Positions 54,662 to 63,310 are shown, counted from the stretch's first letter. The stretch: 64,000 nucleotides of DNA from Secundilactobacillus paracollinoides DSM 15502 = JCM 11969 (GCF_001311135.1 NZ_BBAG01000008.1:1-64000); one strand, 5' to 3'. Notes: a model not told the origin generated them from the letters alone. Made by a program: numbers and translations.

Positions 54662-55204
54662 ATGGATCGGCGAATCATAAAAACGAAAACAAAATTACGC
54701 GACGCCCTCTTCACGCTGTTGGCGGATAAGCCCCTCACGAAGATTACGGTGGCGGAGTTGTGCCGCACCGCCCAGATCGACCGGCGAACCTTTTACATTC
54801 ACTATGAAAAAGTAGCCGATATTTTTGAAGATTTTTCGGATCAATTGTTTACCGAAGTGGACCACGCCCTGACCCACAACTATGACACACCAGAAGCCCT
54901 GTTAGCGGTATTCGACCGCATCCTCATGAGCAACTTTACCGGCTTTAAACTACTGTGTCTCAACCAGCAGCACCGCCCCTTAGTCGACCAGCTGCAGCAA
55001 ATGTTGTTTCAGGCACTCTGCGGAGAACTCCTGGGTAATCGACCAGACGGCGCTTCGCAAATTGTCTTACAGCAGCTAACAGCTGGCCTGCTAAACGCCT
55101 ATGTCTACTGGTTTAACCATCCCGACACCGTTTCATATGAGGAACTGAGCACGATAAATGAGCACGTGGTGCGGGCGAATCTCGCTTTGATTTCGCGACA
55201 CTGA
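54662..55204 (+). CDS. TetR/AcrR family transcriptional regulator
   Basis: 180 residues. The N-terminal helix-turn-helix is KITVAELCRTAQIDRRTFYIHY, and the C-terminal half resembles the TetR_C domain of DhaS-like proteins. GAGGTGAAG gives the ribosome site. Divergent from the membrane protein gene with a good operator in between, so it very likely represses that gene and perhaps itself. Confidence 0.88.
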   Translation: MDRRIIKTKTKLRDALFTLLADKPLTKITVAELCRTAQIDRRTFYIHYEKVADIFEDFSDQLFTEVDHALTHNYDTPEALLAVFDRILMSNFTGFKLLCLNQQHRPLVDQLQQMLFQALCGELLGNRPDGASQIVLQQLTAGLLNAYVYWFNHPDTVSYEELSTINEHVVRANLALISRH

Positions 55205-55327
55205 AAGGGTCTTTCTATTGTTTGGCGAGTGATTTAAAACACGCTAATGTGGCGCTTCATTGATGGTAAAGTCTTCAAAAGTGGGGTCATGAAACCTGTT
55301 ACTCAATTGTTACCAACGACTTGCCCA

Positions 55328-55615
55328 TTGTGAGAAGCATGGCTGTCAATGGGATTACTAGCAGTCGAGGGCGGATTCTCTGCAAACTCGTTTGAACGCT
55401 ATTGCGATGCTTAATTAATGGTAAAAAATAAGCTCAACGTCAGTGGAATGGAGCAATTCGGCAGGTTGTCGTGGTGTCGACATCAGTTTGCGACCGTACT
55501 TGGGTCGGTTACTGATGTGCGAGTCGACTGAGATCCACTCGAGAGCTGCGCAGCAGAATCGAGTTAGCTCAGTCGCGAGCCACTACGACGGCCTGCCGAA
55601 TTGCGGAATGCAACG
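55328..55615 (+). repeat. Composite repeat D7-A7
   Basis: D7 (55328-55442) has the core CAGTCGAGGGCGGATT at 55362. A7 (55443-55615) has C-G at the diagnostic pair. Hairpin 2 shows paired changes: CGACTGAG with CTCAGTCG and ACTCGA with TCGAGT, where A1 has CGATGGAG and ATTCGA. Confidence 0.88.
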
Positions 55616-55634
55616 AACTATCCACCCAATACTT

Positions 55635-55682
55635 CAAAAAAGTCAGTGCAATCAAGGGATTCCCATGATTGCACTGACTTTT
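55635..55682. terminator. Strong bidirectional terminator
   Basis: AAAAAAGTCAGTGCAATCA pairs with TGATTGCACTGACTTTT, five bases past the stop of the Tim44-like gene and downstream of the TetR gene and repeat D7-A7. Confidence 0.92.
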
Positions 55683-55686
55683 CAGT

Positions 55687-56337
55687 CTACTGACGAATAT
55701 TGGTCACAATTAATTTCGAGTCCACGTTATAAGCGAGTTTCCAAACCTCCTGAAACGATTTCAGCTTACAATTGCGATAAGCCGTTTGCTGAATGGTTTT
55801 GGTTTCTTTTGGTTTAATGAAATAGTCACGCGCTTCAGCAAAGACCACCACGTGCGGGCGATTCTTGTCTGGCGTGACTTCCTGTTTGAGATTTAAAATT
55901 TTAAGATCATCGACCTTGTTGAGCTTGCCTTCAATTGCCCACCGGTCGAGGACCTTTTTTTGTTCGAGAAAATAATCCGGTTGCATGAGGGTGGCGAGGT
56001 CAGCTTGCTGATTCACCGACCAGGCGGCTTCAACCTCAGTGAAGAGCGGTTCAAATTGGGCTGCTAATTTCGGGTCAATGGGTGCCGTTTCGCGAACCCG
56101 GTTGCGCCATTTTTTCCGAAGTCGAACCGCCATCTTTACCCCGCTATAGCCGACATACCCAATCGCAACATATTCTTCGGCGGTGTTAAACCAGGTCGAG
56201 CGGCCGGAACTATATGATCCCCCGAAGCCCCCACCGCCGCCTCCTCCGCCACCGCCACCACCCGCGCGAGCAGCAGCCGTGACTGGCATCAGTAATAGCC
56301 AGACCAGACAAATAAACGATACACCCCATTTTTTCAT
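55687..56337 (-). CDS. Secreted or membrane-anchored Tim44-like domain protein
   Basis: About 216 residues. A signal peptide (KKWGVSFICLVWLLLMPVTAAARA) is followed by twelve glycines and GFGGSYSSG, then a Tim44-like domain (LFTEVEAAWSVNQQADLATLMQP, DYFIKPKETK). The start at 56337 follows GGGGGAACGC. Tim44-like proteins of this kind occur in lactobacilli with unknown role. The glycine run is unusual at the mature N-terminus; it more often sits near the C-terminus. Confidence 0.78.
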   Translation of the reverse strand: MKKWGVSFICLVWLLLMPVTAAARAGGGGGGGGGGGGFGGSYSSGRSTWFNTAEEYVAIGYVGYSGVKMAVRLRKKWRNRVRETAPIDPKLAAQFEPLFTEVEAAWSVNQQADLATLMQPDYFLEQKKVLDRWAIEGKLNKVDDLKILNLKQEVTPDKNRPHVVVFAEARDYFIKPKETKTIQQTAYRNCKLKSFQEVWKLAYNVDSKLIVTNIRQ

Positions 56338-56438
56338 GCGTTCCCCCGATTGTGACGACCCCATCGTCGCGACTTAGTCCTCTTAGTATCGCATAGTTAG
56401 GTGCAAAAATCGATGTCATTTCTGAGGTTGGGGGTATC

Positions 56439-56477
56439 AAAAAACCACCCAGGAAGTTATTCCGAAGTGGTTTTTTA
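56439..56477 (-). terminator. Terminator of the aldo-keto reductase genes
   Basis: AAAAAACCAC and GTGGTTTTTT surround an inner GGAA/TTCC pair; it lies 13 bases past the stop at 56490. Confidence 0.8.
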
Positions 56478-56489
56478 ACTCATCTAGTC

Positions 56490-57341
56490 TTACGCATGCA
56501 CGTCAAACGCAGATAACAACATGTCACCCACACCCGGTGCATCGGGATCATGCATCCCTTTTCCGGTATCTAGTGTTCGGATTTGCGCCAACTCATCGGC
56601 CGTCAGTTCAAAGTCGAAAATGTCGAGATTACTCTTAATGCGTGCTTCGTGAACGGATTTCGGGAAAACGATAATGCCTTCCTGATTTTCAAATCGCAGG
56701 ATGATCTGCCCAACGTCTTTTTGATACTTGGATGCCAAGGCGGTCAGGACTGGTTCCTTAAACAACGTCTGGTTGCCTTGCCCCAGCGGTGCCCAAGCCT
56801 CAATCTTCACATCGTCGGTCGCTAAAAGCGCGCGAAGGTCCTGCTGTTGAAAGTATGGGTTAAACTCAACTTGGTTCACAGCTGGCATCGTGGCAAATTT
56901 CGGCACGAACTGTTGCCAAAGTTTAGGGGTCATATTGGAAACACCGATAGATCTGATTTTACCCGCTTGTTTGGCAGTTTCCAGTGCCCGCCAGGCACCT
57001 GGCACGTCGCCGTATGGTTGGTGAAGCAGATACAGGTCCAGATAGTCCAGCCCTAGTTTTGTTAAAGAAAGTTCAATCGCTTTTTGTGCCGCCTCCTCGC
57101 CGTAGTCTTGCAGCCAAAGTTTACTGGTGATCCAGATCTCGTCGCGGGGAATGCCGCTGTCCTTAACTGCTTGTCCCACTTCGCCTTCATTGAAGTAGGC
57201 AACGGCCGTATCAATGTGTCGATACCCAAGTTTCAGTGCTTCTAAAACAGCTTTATAGGTTGAGCCGTCACTGGGAATTTGGAAGGTGCCAAACCCAATA
57301 GCCGGAATCTTGTTGCCATCATTTAAGGTGATTGTTTTCAT
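56490..57341 (-). CDS. Aldo/keto reductase
   Basis: 283 residues, NADPH-dependent carbonyl reductase of the 2,5-diketogluconate reductase-like group. The catalytic tetrad is visible: aspartate and tyrosine in YRHIDTAVAYFNE, lysine in ITSKLW, histidine in LYLLHQPYG. AAAGGAGA precedes the start. It lies 22 bases after a second reductase of the same family, and both are probably one transcript with divergent LysR control. Confidence 0.93.
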   Translation of the reverse strand: MKTITLNDGNKIPAIGFGTFQIPSDGSTYKAVLEALKLGYRHIDTAVAYFNEGEVGQAVKDSGIPRDEIWITSKLWLQDYGEEAAQKAIELSLTKLGLDYLDLYLLHQPYGDVPGAWRALETAKQAGKIRSIGVSNMTPKLWQQFVPKFATMPAVNQVEFNPYFQQQDLRALLATDDVKIEAWAPLGQGNQTLFKEPVLTALASKYQKDVGQIILRFENQEGIIVFPKSVHEARIKSNLDIFDFELTADELAQIRTLDTGKGMHDPDAPGVGDMLLSAFDVHA

Positions 57342-57362
57342 AATCTGTCTCCTTTTTTATCT

Positions 57363-58232
57363 CTAATCGTGTAACTGTGCCAGACTTGAACCGAAAATCT
57401 GTTCAATGGTCACCGGATCACGGTGGTCAAAGAATTGGCTTTCTTGTTTGTCCAGACTATTCATGGTCGCCATATCGGCGTCTGACAGTTCAAAATCAAA
57501 CACCGCGATGTTTTCTGCCATTCGGTTTTGATGGACAGACTTTGGAATCACGGTAATGCCGCGTTGCAACAACCAGCGGAGGATCACTTGACCGTTTGTC
57601 TTGCCATACTTAGCAGCGATGCCAGCAATCGTGTCATCCGTAAAAATGCCATGCTTGCCCTCCGCAAACGGTGCCCAGGCTTCGACCTGAACGCCTTCGC
57701 TTTGGTTAAACCGCACTTCATCCGGTTGCTGGTACCACGGACTGACTTCGATCTGGTTCACAGCTGGTTGCGTCGTCATCGTCAACTCAAGGTTCTTCAG
57801 TTGATCCGCGTAGAAATTGGAAACACCGATTGCCCGAATCTTACCGGCTTGCTGAGCTTCTTCTAACGCTCGCCAAGCCCCCATCGTGTCCCCGTATGGC
57901 TGATGCAACAGGTAGAGATCCATGTAGTCAAGGCCCAAACGTTCCAGCGATGCATCGATACCTTTCTTTGCCCGGTCATAGGTGAAGTCAGAGACCCAGA
58001 GTTTCGATGTGAGAAAAATGTCTTCCCGCTTAATCGAACTCTCGCGAATCGCCTTACCGACGGCTTCCTCATTCTGGTAAGCGACGGCCGTATCGATCAG
58101 CCGGTAACCCGTATTCAAAGCGTCACTGACGGCCGTTTCAGCTTGGCTAAGATCTGGCACTTGAAACACCCCGAAGCCAAGTTGCGGCATGTCAACACCG
58201 TTGTTCAATGTGATTGTTGGAATAGTTGTCAT
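57363..58232 (-). CDS. Aldo/keto reductase
   Basis: 289 residues from ATG 58232, which follows GGAGGT; the upstream ATG in frame has no site. Same family as its neighbour with YRLIDTAVAYQNE, LTSKLW and LYLLHQPYG. The two are tandem paralogues but clearly diverged, so they may reduce different carbonyls. Confidence 0.93.
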   Translation of the reverse strand: MTTIPTITLNNGVDMPQLGFGVFQVPDLSQAETAVSDALNTGYRLIDTAVAYQNEEAVGKAIRESSIKREDIFLTSKLWVSDFTYDRAKKGIDASLERLGLDYMDLYLLHQPYGDTMGAWRALEEAQQAGKIRAIGVSNFYADQLKNLELTMTTQPAVNQIEVSPWYQQPDEVRFNQSEGVQVEAWAPFAEGKHGIFTDDTIAGIAAKYGKTNGQVILRWLLQRGITVIPKSVHQNRMAENIAVFDFELSDADMATMNSLDKQESQFFDHRDPVTIEQIFGSSLAQLHD

Positions 58233-58310
58233 CGTTCGTACCTCCAAATTTGATGTTGTCCCTATCATAAGGCCGAACCAGCCATTTGAAAATTACTAGT
58301 CGTACATGGT

Positions 58311-58331
58311 AGTATACGGGTAACGTATACT
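58311..58331. promoter_or_regulatory. LysR-type operator between divergent genes
   Basis: AGTATAC-GGGTAAC-GTATACT, a perfect 7-7-7 inverted repeat, lies between the aldo-keto reductase and LysR starts and touches the LysR ribosome site. This is a typical T-N11-A arrangement. Confidence 0.75.
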
Positions 58332-58343
58332 GGAGGTGCCGCG

Positions 58344-59216
58344 ATGATCGACAACTATCTGTTAGAAGAACTGGCCACGTTTGCCCAGACTGGCACACTG
58401 GCTGAAACGGCAAAACAACTGAACGTCACGCAGCCCACCGTCACCCGCGGCATGCAAAAGCTGGAGGACGCCTTAAACGTGCGGTTATTTGACCGACAGC
58501 CGAATCGCATTGCACTGACCGCGACGGGTGAACTGGCAGCAAATGAAGCCGCACAACTCTTAGCAGCCCAGACACAATTCGTGACGAAAGTGCAAAATTT
58601 TGACCGCCAGCAACACGAAGGCACAATTGGCGCCACGATTCCGGGTCCGTTGCTGATGCTGCACGCTTTAAAGTCCCAGTTACCATCCCACACTCGTGTG
58701 AATGCGGAGCTGCAATCAGCTGATAACCTGGTTGCGTTGTTAGACAGCAATGCGTTTACCCTGATTTTTACCAACCAGGAGATCAGCACCCCCACCGTTG
58801 AATCGCGGTTTATCGGGACAGAAAACTTGGCGGTCAATTTGGATCAATTTATGTATCAGGCGAATCAAACCAGCGTGTCGTTTAACGACCTTAAGGGGTT
58901 AAGCTTCGTTGTCCTTGGTGCCATTGGCCCTTGGCGTGACATCATCCAAAAAGCTATTCCCGATGCGACCTTTATGTACCAGGCCGAACAAGAAGCGATG
59001 AAACAGCTGACGACTTATGCCAACTTTCCGTATTTCACTTCAAATCTATCGATGCTCGACCCAGGATTTAGGCAGCAGCTTAAAGAAGACGACCGCGTTA
59101 ACCTGCCGATCACGGATGAAAGTGCCCATATGCCGATTTATGCGAGTTATTTGAAGACTGAGAAACGGCGGGTGGCAACGGTGATTCAGATGATGGGCGC
59201 ACAGTGGCCTCAATAA
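58344..59216 (+). CDS. LysR family transcriptional regulator
   Basis: 290 residues with ETAKQLNVTQPTVTRGMQKLED as the helix-turn-helix. The effector domain resembles other LysR proteins (TIGATIPGPLLMLHAL). TGGAGGTG is the ribosome site. Divergent from the aldo-keto reductase pair, which it probably activates when a carbonyl compound is present. Confidence 0.9.
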   Translation: MIDNYLLEELATFAQTGTLAETAKQLNVTQPTVTRGMQKLEDALNVRLFDRQPNRIALTATGELAANEAAQLLAAQTQFVTKVQNFDRQQHEGTIGATIPGPLLMLHALKSQLPSHTRVNAELQSADNLVALLDSNAFTLIFTNQEISTPTVESRFIGTENLAVNLDQFMYQANQTSVSFNDLKGLSFVVLGAIGPWRDIIQKAIPDATFMYQAEQEAMKQLTTYANFPYFTSNLSMLDPGFRQQLKEDDRVNLPITDESAHMPIYASYLKTEKRRVATVIQMMGAQWPQ

Positions 59217-59246
59217 TTTTTACCGTTCTTAGATGTCACTGAAACG

Positions 59247-59271
59247 ACACCCAGGGAAAAAACCTAGGTGT
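59247..59271. promoter_or_regulatory. Inverted repeat upstream of the TetR gene
   Basis: ACACCCAGG and CCTAGGTGT are complementary except for one base, with a seven-base spacer. No T-run follows, so an operator is more likely than a terminator. Confidence 0.45.
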
Positions 59272-59305
59272 TGCGATTCACAATCATTTATAAGGAAGCG
59301 ATCAT

Positions 59306-59860
59306 GTGCCCGACGATCTACGCGTTATCAAAACCAACCGTGACATCAAACAAGCCTTTATTAACCTGCTACAAACAAAAGGCTTCAACAAAATTACCGT
59401 CCAGGATATCTGCCAAGTGGCGCTTATCGGTCGAAGTACGTTTTATCACCATTACGTCGACAAATATGACCTCTTACAAAAAATGGTTAACCAGATTGAG
59501 ACAGACTTCGATAATCTTCTCAAAAATAGGTTGCAGGAAGTGGCTTCTGATTCACTACTCACCTTTCTGTATCAGTCACTCCATCAGCATAAGACTGAAT
59601 TTCTCACATTGATTGCCATTCAGGTTGACGAAATCAATCTTGAAAAGGGACTCACAACTATCATTAGTCGTGACCTGGCAGCTTATTTAACAGCACAAAG
59701 CCACACTGAGTTACCCGTCTCAACCGAATTTATCGCAACCCTGTATGCCAATAACGTGCTGACCGCGATCAAATGGGCGCTCGAACACGATGATCCGGAT
59801 GAAATTTCAACTTTCATGAATGGCATCATGCAAGCGTTAACTGCTAAACATTTGAACTAG
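59306..59860 (+). CDS. TetR/AcrR family transcriptional regulator
   Basis: 184 residues starting at GTG 59306, preceded by AAGGAAG. The helix-turn-helix is KITVQDICQVALIGRSTFYHHY. It is convergent with an MBL-fold hydrolase gene four bases away and follows the LysR gene. Its target is unknown. Confidence 0.87.
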   Translation: MPDDLRVIKTNRDIKQAFINLLQTKGFNKITVQDICQVALIGRSTFYHHYVDKYDLLQKMVNQIETDFDNLLKNRLQEVASDSLLTFLYQSLHQHKTEFLTLIAIQVDEINLEKGLTTIISRDLAAYLTAQSHTELPVSTEFIATLYANNVLTAIKWALEHDDPDEISTFMNGIMQALTAKHLN

Positions 59861-59864
59861 TGCC

Positions 59865-60694
59865 TTAATAAGGCAATTCAATGACGTGCTGTTCTGTCTG
59901 TGTATCGTGATTTGCTAAAGCTTCCACACAGTTTGGATCATGGGCCATTTCGTGAACCCAGCCAAGCGACGTGAGGGCCTTTTTTCTGCTGGTACAGATT
60001 CCCGGTGTCACCATGTTTTCCCAAGAGGCAGCCGCGTACCCTGTGTCAGCAGCCAGAAGAACGTAGCGATTGTCAGACCCCCTCACCAGCGTTGATGACA
60101 TGCCGGAAGCGTGACCCGGTGTGGCGACCTGCAGGACACTACCGTCACCAAAAACATCCATTGCTTCGTTAAACGGCCCAACGTGGACATGGTCATACTC
60201 ATAGGTATCCACGTTAACGCTTTTCCATTCACGTGGCAGATAAACCATCGGTACCTTATTGCTACGCGCCATTCACGAGAAGAGACAAGGATCTTCTTGG
60301 CATCCTTGACCAGTGGCAACCCACTCGCATGATCACAGTGTAAGTGACTCATTAAGACGTAGTCGATGTCGCTGGTTTTATAGCCAAGGGCTGCCAGCCG
60401 TTCATCTACCGCCCAGCCTGCTGGCAAATATCCCTTGTTAATTTGAACCTGCATACCCAACTCTTTCCAGTTACTAGTTCGAACAAGTTTGTTCCAGCCG
60501 GTGTCAATCAGAATCAATCCCTTTGGATGTTCAATGAGATAACTCGAAACAGGTAACGTGATTTGATTAACTTCGCTGCGAAATAATCCAGTAACGGCAA
60601 GCGGATTTCTGAACTGGCCATGAAACGGGAGTGCTTTGTCAACTTTAACGAGTCCGGTGTGAAGCACGTGAATTTTAATTGTTTGGTTTGCCAC
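59865..60694 (-). CDS. MBL-fold hydrolase, N-acyl-homoserine-lactonase-like (frameshifted)
   Basis: A metallo-beta-lactamase-fold enzyme with the motif SHLHCDHASG (H-x-H-x-D-H). Further metal ligands are the histidine in VATPGHASGM and the aspartate in LLAADTGYA. It is of the AHL lactonase/YtnP type, which opens lactones or hydrolyses related esters. A G is missing near 60268 (TGGCGCG for TGGGCGCG), which joins SSREW to ARSNKVPMVYLPREW. About 276 residues. The GTG at 60694 has AAAGGG at the right spacing; the ATG at 60703 is too close to it. Confidence 0.86.
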
Positions 60695-60815
60695 TTGAAC
60701 CATCCCTTTTTGTTTTGATGAGGCTAGTATATCGTCAGGTTTTAAATTGGGGTAGCATCAATTTGAAACCTTATGTATCATATCTTACACAACGTTTAAT
60801 GTTGTTTTATAACTC

Positions 60816-60853
60816 AAAAAAAGATCACCTCACAGAACTGAGATGATCTTTTG
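60816..60853 (-). terminator. Terminator of the surface protein gene
   Basis: AAAAGATCACCTCA pairs with TGAGATGATCTTTT (one wobble), T-rich on both sides. Confidence 0.88.
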
Positions 60854-60876
60854 TGATTTTGAAATGCTAAATTTAA

Positions 60877-61557
60877 CTAGTTATTTTGCGGCAGTACATG
60901 GAAAATCAATGTTTCGCCAACTTTAGATGTTACAACATCGGGATACGTTGTATCTACGACATCGTAGCCAGTTGGGATATCAGCACTTGAAGCCGATAAT
61001 ACACTTGTAATATCTTTTAAGACACTCTTCATGCTAGTCCCTTTACTTAATGACGCACCTGATTTTAATAGTTTTGAAGGGATAATCCATGTAGCAGTTG
61101 CCACTGTTGCACCAGAGTCAGCGTTAACGTACTTAAACGTAAGACTATTGCTACTTGTTGCTACCGTAGGATCTGTTGCGGTGCTTGTGCCTGAAGTAGC
61201 TGCAAATTTGCCCTTAGTTAAGTAGTTCCGCCAAACATACCCACTTGCCGAGTTGCTCTTATTTTTGACATAGTAGAAAATGCCAGTCTTTTTACCATTA
61301 GTTAACTTAACACTCTTTTGAACGTACCAAGTCGTTTTCGGATAGTTTTTCAAGTTATGCTGTTTTTTCGTTAAAGTGCTATTCCATAAATAAACTGATT
61401 TAGTTGCGTTATTAGCATGATAAGCAGGTGTCGTGCTAGCATAACTCTTCGTTTTAACAGTTCGATATGCAGCGCTAGCGCTAACCTGTTGCGTAGTGAA
61501 TCCAACGCCAAGTGTCAAGGCACCTAACGCTAAACTTTTAAAGATTATCTTATTCAT
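60877..61557 (-). CDS. Secreted surface protein with SLAP-like and MucBP-like parts
   Basis: 226 residues with a signal peptide (FKSLALGALTLGVGFTTQQVSASA). The middle part, TWYVQKSVKLTNGKKTGIFYY and SASGYVWRNYL, is a small repeat domain common at the surface of lactobacilli and thought to bind cell-wall polymers. The C-terminal part (FKYVNADSGATVATATW) resembles one MucBP-like strand. There is no sorting signal. The start at 61557 follows AAAGAGGG. Confidence 0.78.
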   Translation of the reverse strand: MNKIIFKSLALGALTLGVGFTTQQVSASAAYRTVKTKSYASTTPAYHANNATKSVYLWNSTLTKKQHNLKNYPKTTWYVQKSVKLTNGKKTGIFYYVKNKSNSASGYVWRNYLTKGKFAATSGTSTATDPTVATSSNSLTFKYVNADSGATVATATWIIPSKLLKSGASLSKGTSMKSVLKDITSVLSASSADIPTGYDVVDTTYPDVVTSKVGETLIFHVLPQNN

Positions 61558-61705
61558 ATTGAATCCCTCTTTCACCTATTCGAGTACCTTAATTTAAAAG
61601 CACCATGTCCTGTATCAGTTCCACTTGACTCACAATAGCATTATACAATCCTCATTATCAATACTTTTACAGGTAAAAAAGGTTAAGAAATATACTCGGA
61701 TAAAA

Positions 61706-61975
61706 TCACTCTTCCACATCTTTTTGATTAATCATCTGTCGCACCCATTTTTCTGAATATTGATACTTTCTTGCCAGTTGTCTTGTGTTCGTTCCATCGT
61801 ACTGCTCACGAATTCGTGTTCGTGCATAGTCCCTACTATACAGATGGATTGGAATCGTCAGCTGTGTACCTCGATATTCTTCCCAAATAGCGAGCATCGC
61901 ATCCGTCCCTATCAAATCATTCACTTGCTTGTAAAATCCCTGCAAGGCTTGGACATCAACATCCGACTTTTTCAA
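61706..61975 (-). CDS. Mor/C-type transcription activator domain protein
   Basis: 89 residues. The second half, YRGTQLTIPIHLYSRDYARTRIREQY and NTRQLARKYQYSEKWVRQMI, fits the Mor transcription activator family of phage Mu origin, with a C-terminal helix-turn-helix. Start is TTG at 61975, preceded by GGAGGCGGG. It is a single gene with no phage neighbours. It may be a domesticated regulator of the surface genes around it, which is only an inference from position. Confidence 0.75.
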   Translation of the reverse strand: MKKSDVDVQALQGFYKQVNDLIGTDAMLAIWEEYRGTQLTIPIHLYSRDYARTRIREQYDGTNTRQLARKYQYSEKWVRQMINQKDVEE

Positions 61976-62155
61976 TGAATCCCGCCTCCAATCATTACCC
62001 TAAAAATCAACCCTACAAGAAGTTTATCAATTTAATAGCGCATAAGATACATACATTATACCTTATACTTTCCTTGATATCGTCTAATACACCTGTAAAT
62101 ACAAATACAGAACCTAATTGTAAAATTACAAATAGATTCTGCATCGATGTTGAAA

Positions 62156-63157
62156 TTAACCCACGATCCGTCTAACATTGCCGTTAAATCTTGTTTTCCA
62201 ACGTGGATCGTTTAGGCTTGAAATACAAACGCCGCGCGTATCTGAATTCGGTGAATCATGTAAGAATAATTTATTCCCTAAATAAATTGCAACGTGACAG
62301 TTAACACCCTCATCCTTAGCTGTGAAGAAGAAAATATCCCCGCGCTTCATCGCCGAAGGTTTCACTTTGCGCCCCATATGAATCAGGGAGTACGTTGTAC
62401 AACTCGAAGTTGGACCCAATTTCACGCCTGATTTTGCGTAAATATAGTGAATAAATGACGAACAATCAAATCGTTTTCGTGCGATATTATAGGCTGATCG
62501 GCCGCCACCCCATAGATATTTTGATTTACCAACGTACTTAGAGCCCGCAGCAATCGCCTTTTCGACTTTTGAGATATTGCACTTTAATTTGCTGGTATTA
62601 AAGACCATATACTTACCACGAACCCAATAATAAGCTGTACCCACCTTGATCCGGTAATAGCCAGTCTTAGTGTTGGTTTCTGCCCGTTGATCCACGTGGT
62701 ACCAGTGACCAACCAGGTTCATAGTGCTCGTACTGCCAAGCTTTTTATAGCCGTTTAACCCATACGGTTTTGAGTACACAGGCTCGTGCGCAGTTTGAAC
62801 CTTCATATTATAATTTAGGCGACTATGATAGACTAACCATTCGTTAAACGCCGTTGCCCGCATCCAACCAAACTTTGTTTTATACGAAATATCGGAAGCT
62901 GTTTTAGCGACTCGCGAAAGTTTCAGCTTGTCCTGTGACATTCCCTTTGCTGACTTAGCAGCCTTAACACCTTTAGCGTATGGTGCCTTATAGAACGGAT
63001 ACTTCGTTTTCTGTAATGTTTTGGTGGCTGAATATGCGCGATTATATAAGTCGCTACTATCCGCTGCTTGTGCCGTGATGACATTTGAAAGTAGCAGACC
63101 AATTACTGTAACTACCCCAATACAAATAAGTTTTTAAATCGTTTTACTTTGTTTCAT
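62156..63157 (-). CDS. NlpC/P60 (C40) cell-wall peptidase (stop codon in the signal peptide)
   Basis: The mature part has SH3-like wall-binding repeats (YYRIKVGTAYYWVRGKYM) and a C-terminal NlpC/P60 domain. The catalytic cysteine is in RFDCSSFIHYIY, the histidine in NCHVAIYLG, and a third polar residue lies in FLHDSP. Reading from ATG 63157 gives KQSKTI, then TAA at 63134-63136, then KLICIGVVTVIGLLLSNVITAQAA, which is a good signal peptide in the same frame. One substitution (AAA to TAA) explains the stop. It is therefore a single gene of about 333 codons, nonfunctional as written unless the stop is an error. Confidence 0.85.
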
Positions 63158-63310
63158 GATTACATCTCCCCAGATTATCTACATATTAAAAAATACCTTA
63201 TCCATTTATATTTGGGTAAGGCATTCTTCAAGTTAAAAGTACTTTATACTTTCTTGATTGTTATTGATATATTAGGTGCAGTAAATACTATTGGGAAAAA
63301 GGAGACACCT

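Noticed and set aside
3731-55615. The dispersed repeats as a CRISPR array or as insertion sequences
   Set aside because: Copies are far apart with no regular spacers and no cas genes. No transposase or clear target duplication is seen, so they are classed as non-autonomous intergenic repeats.
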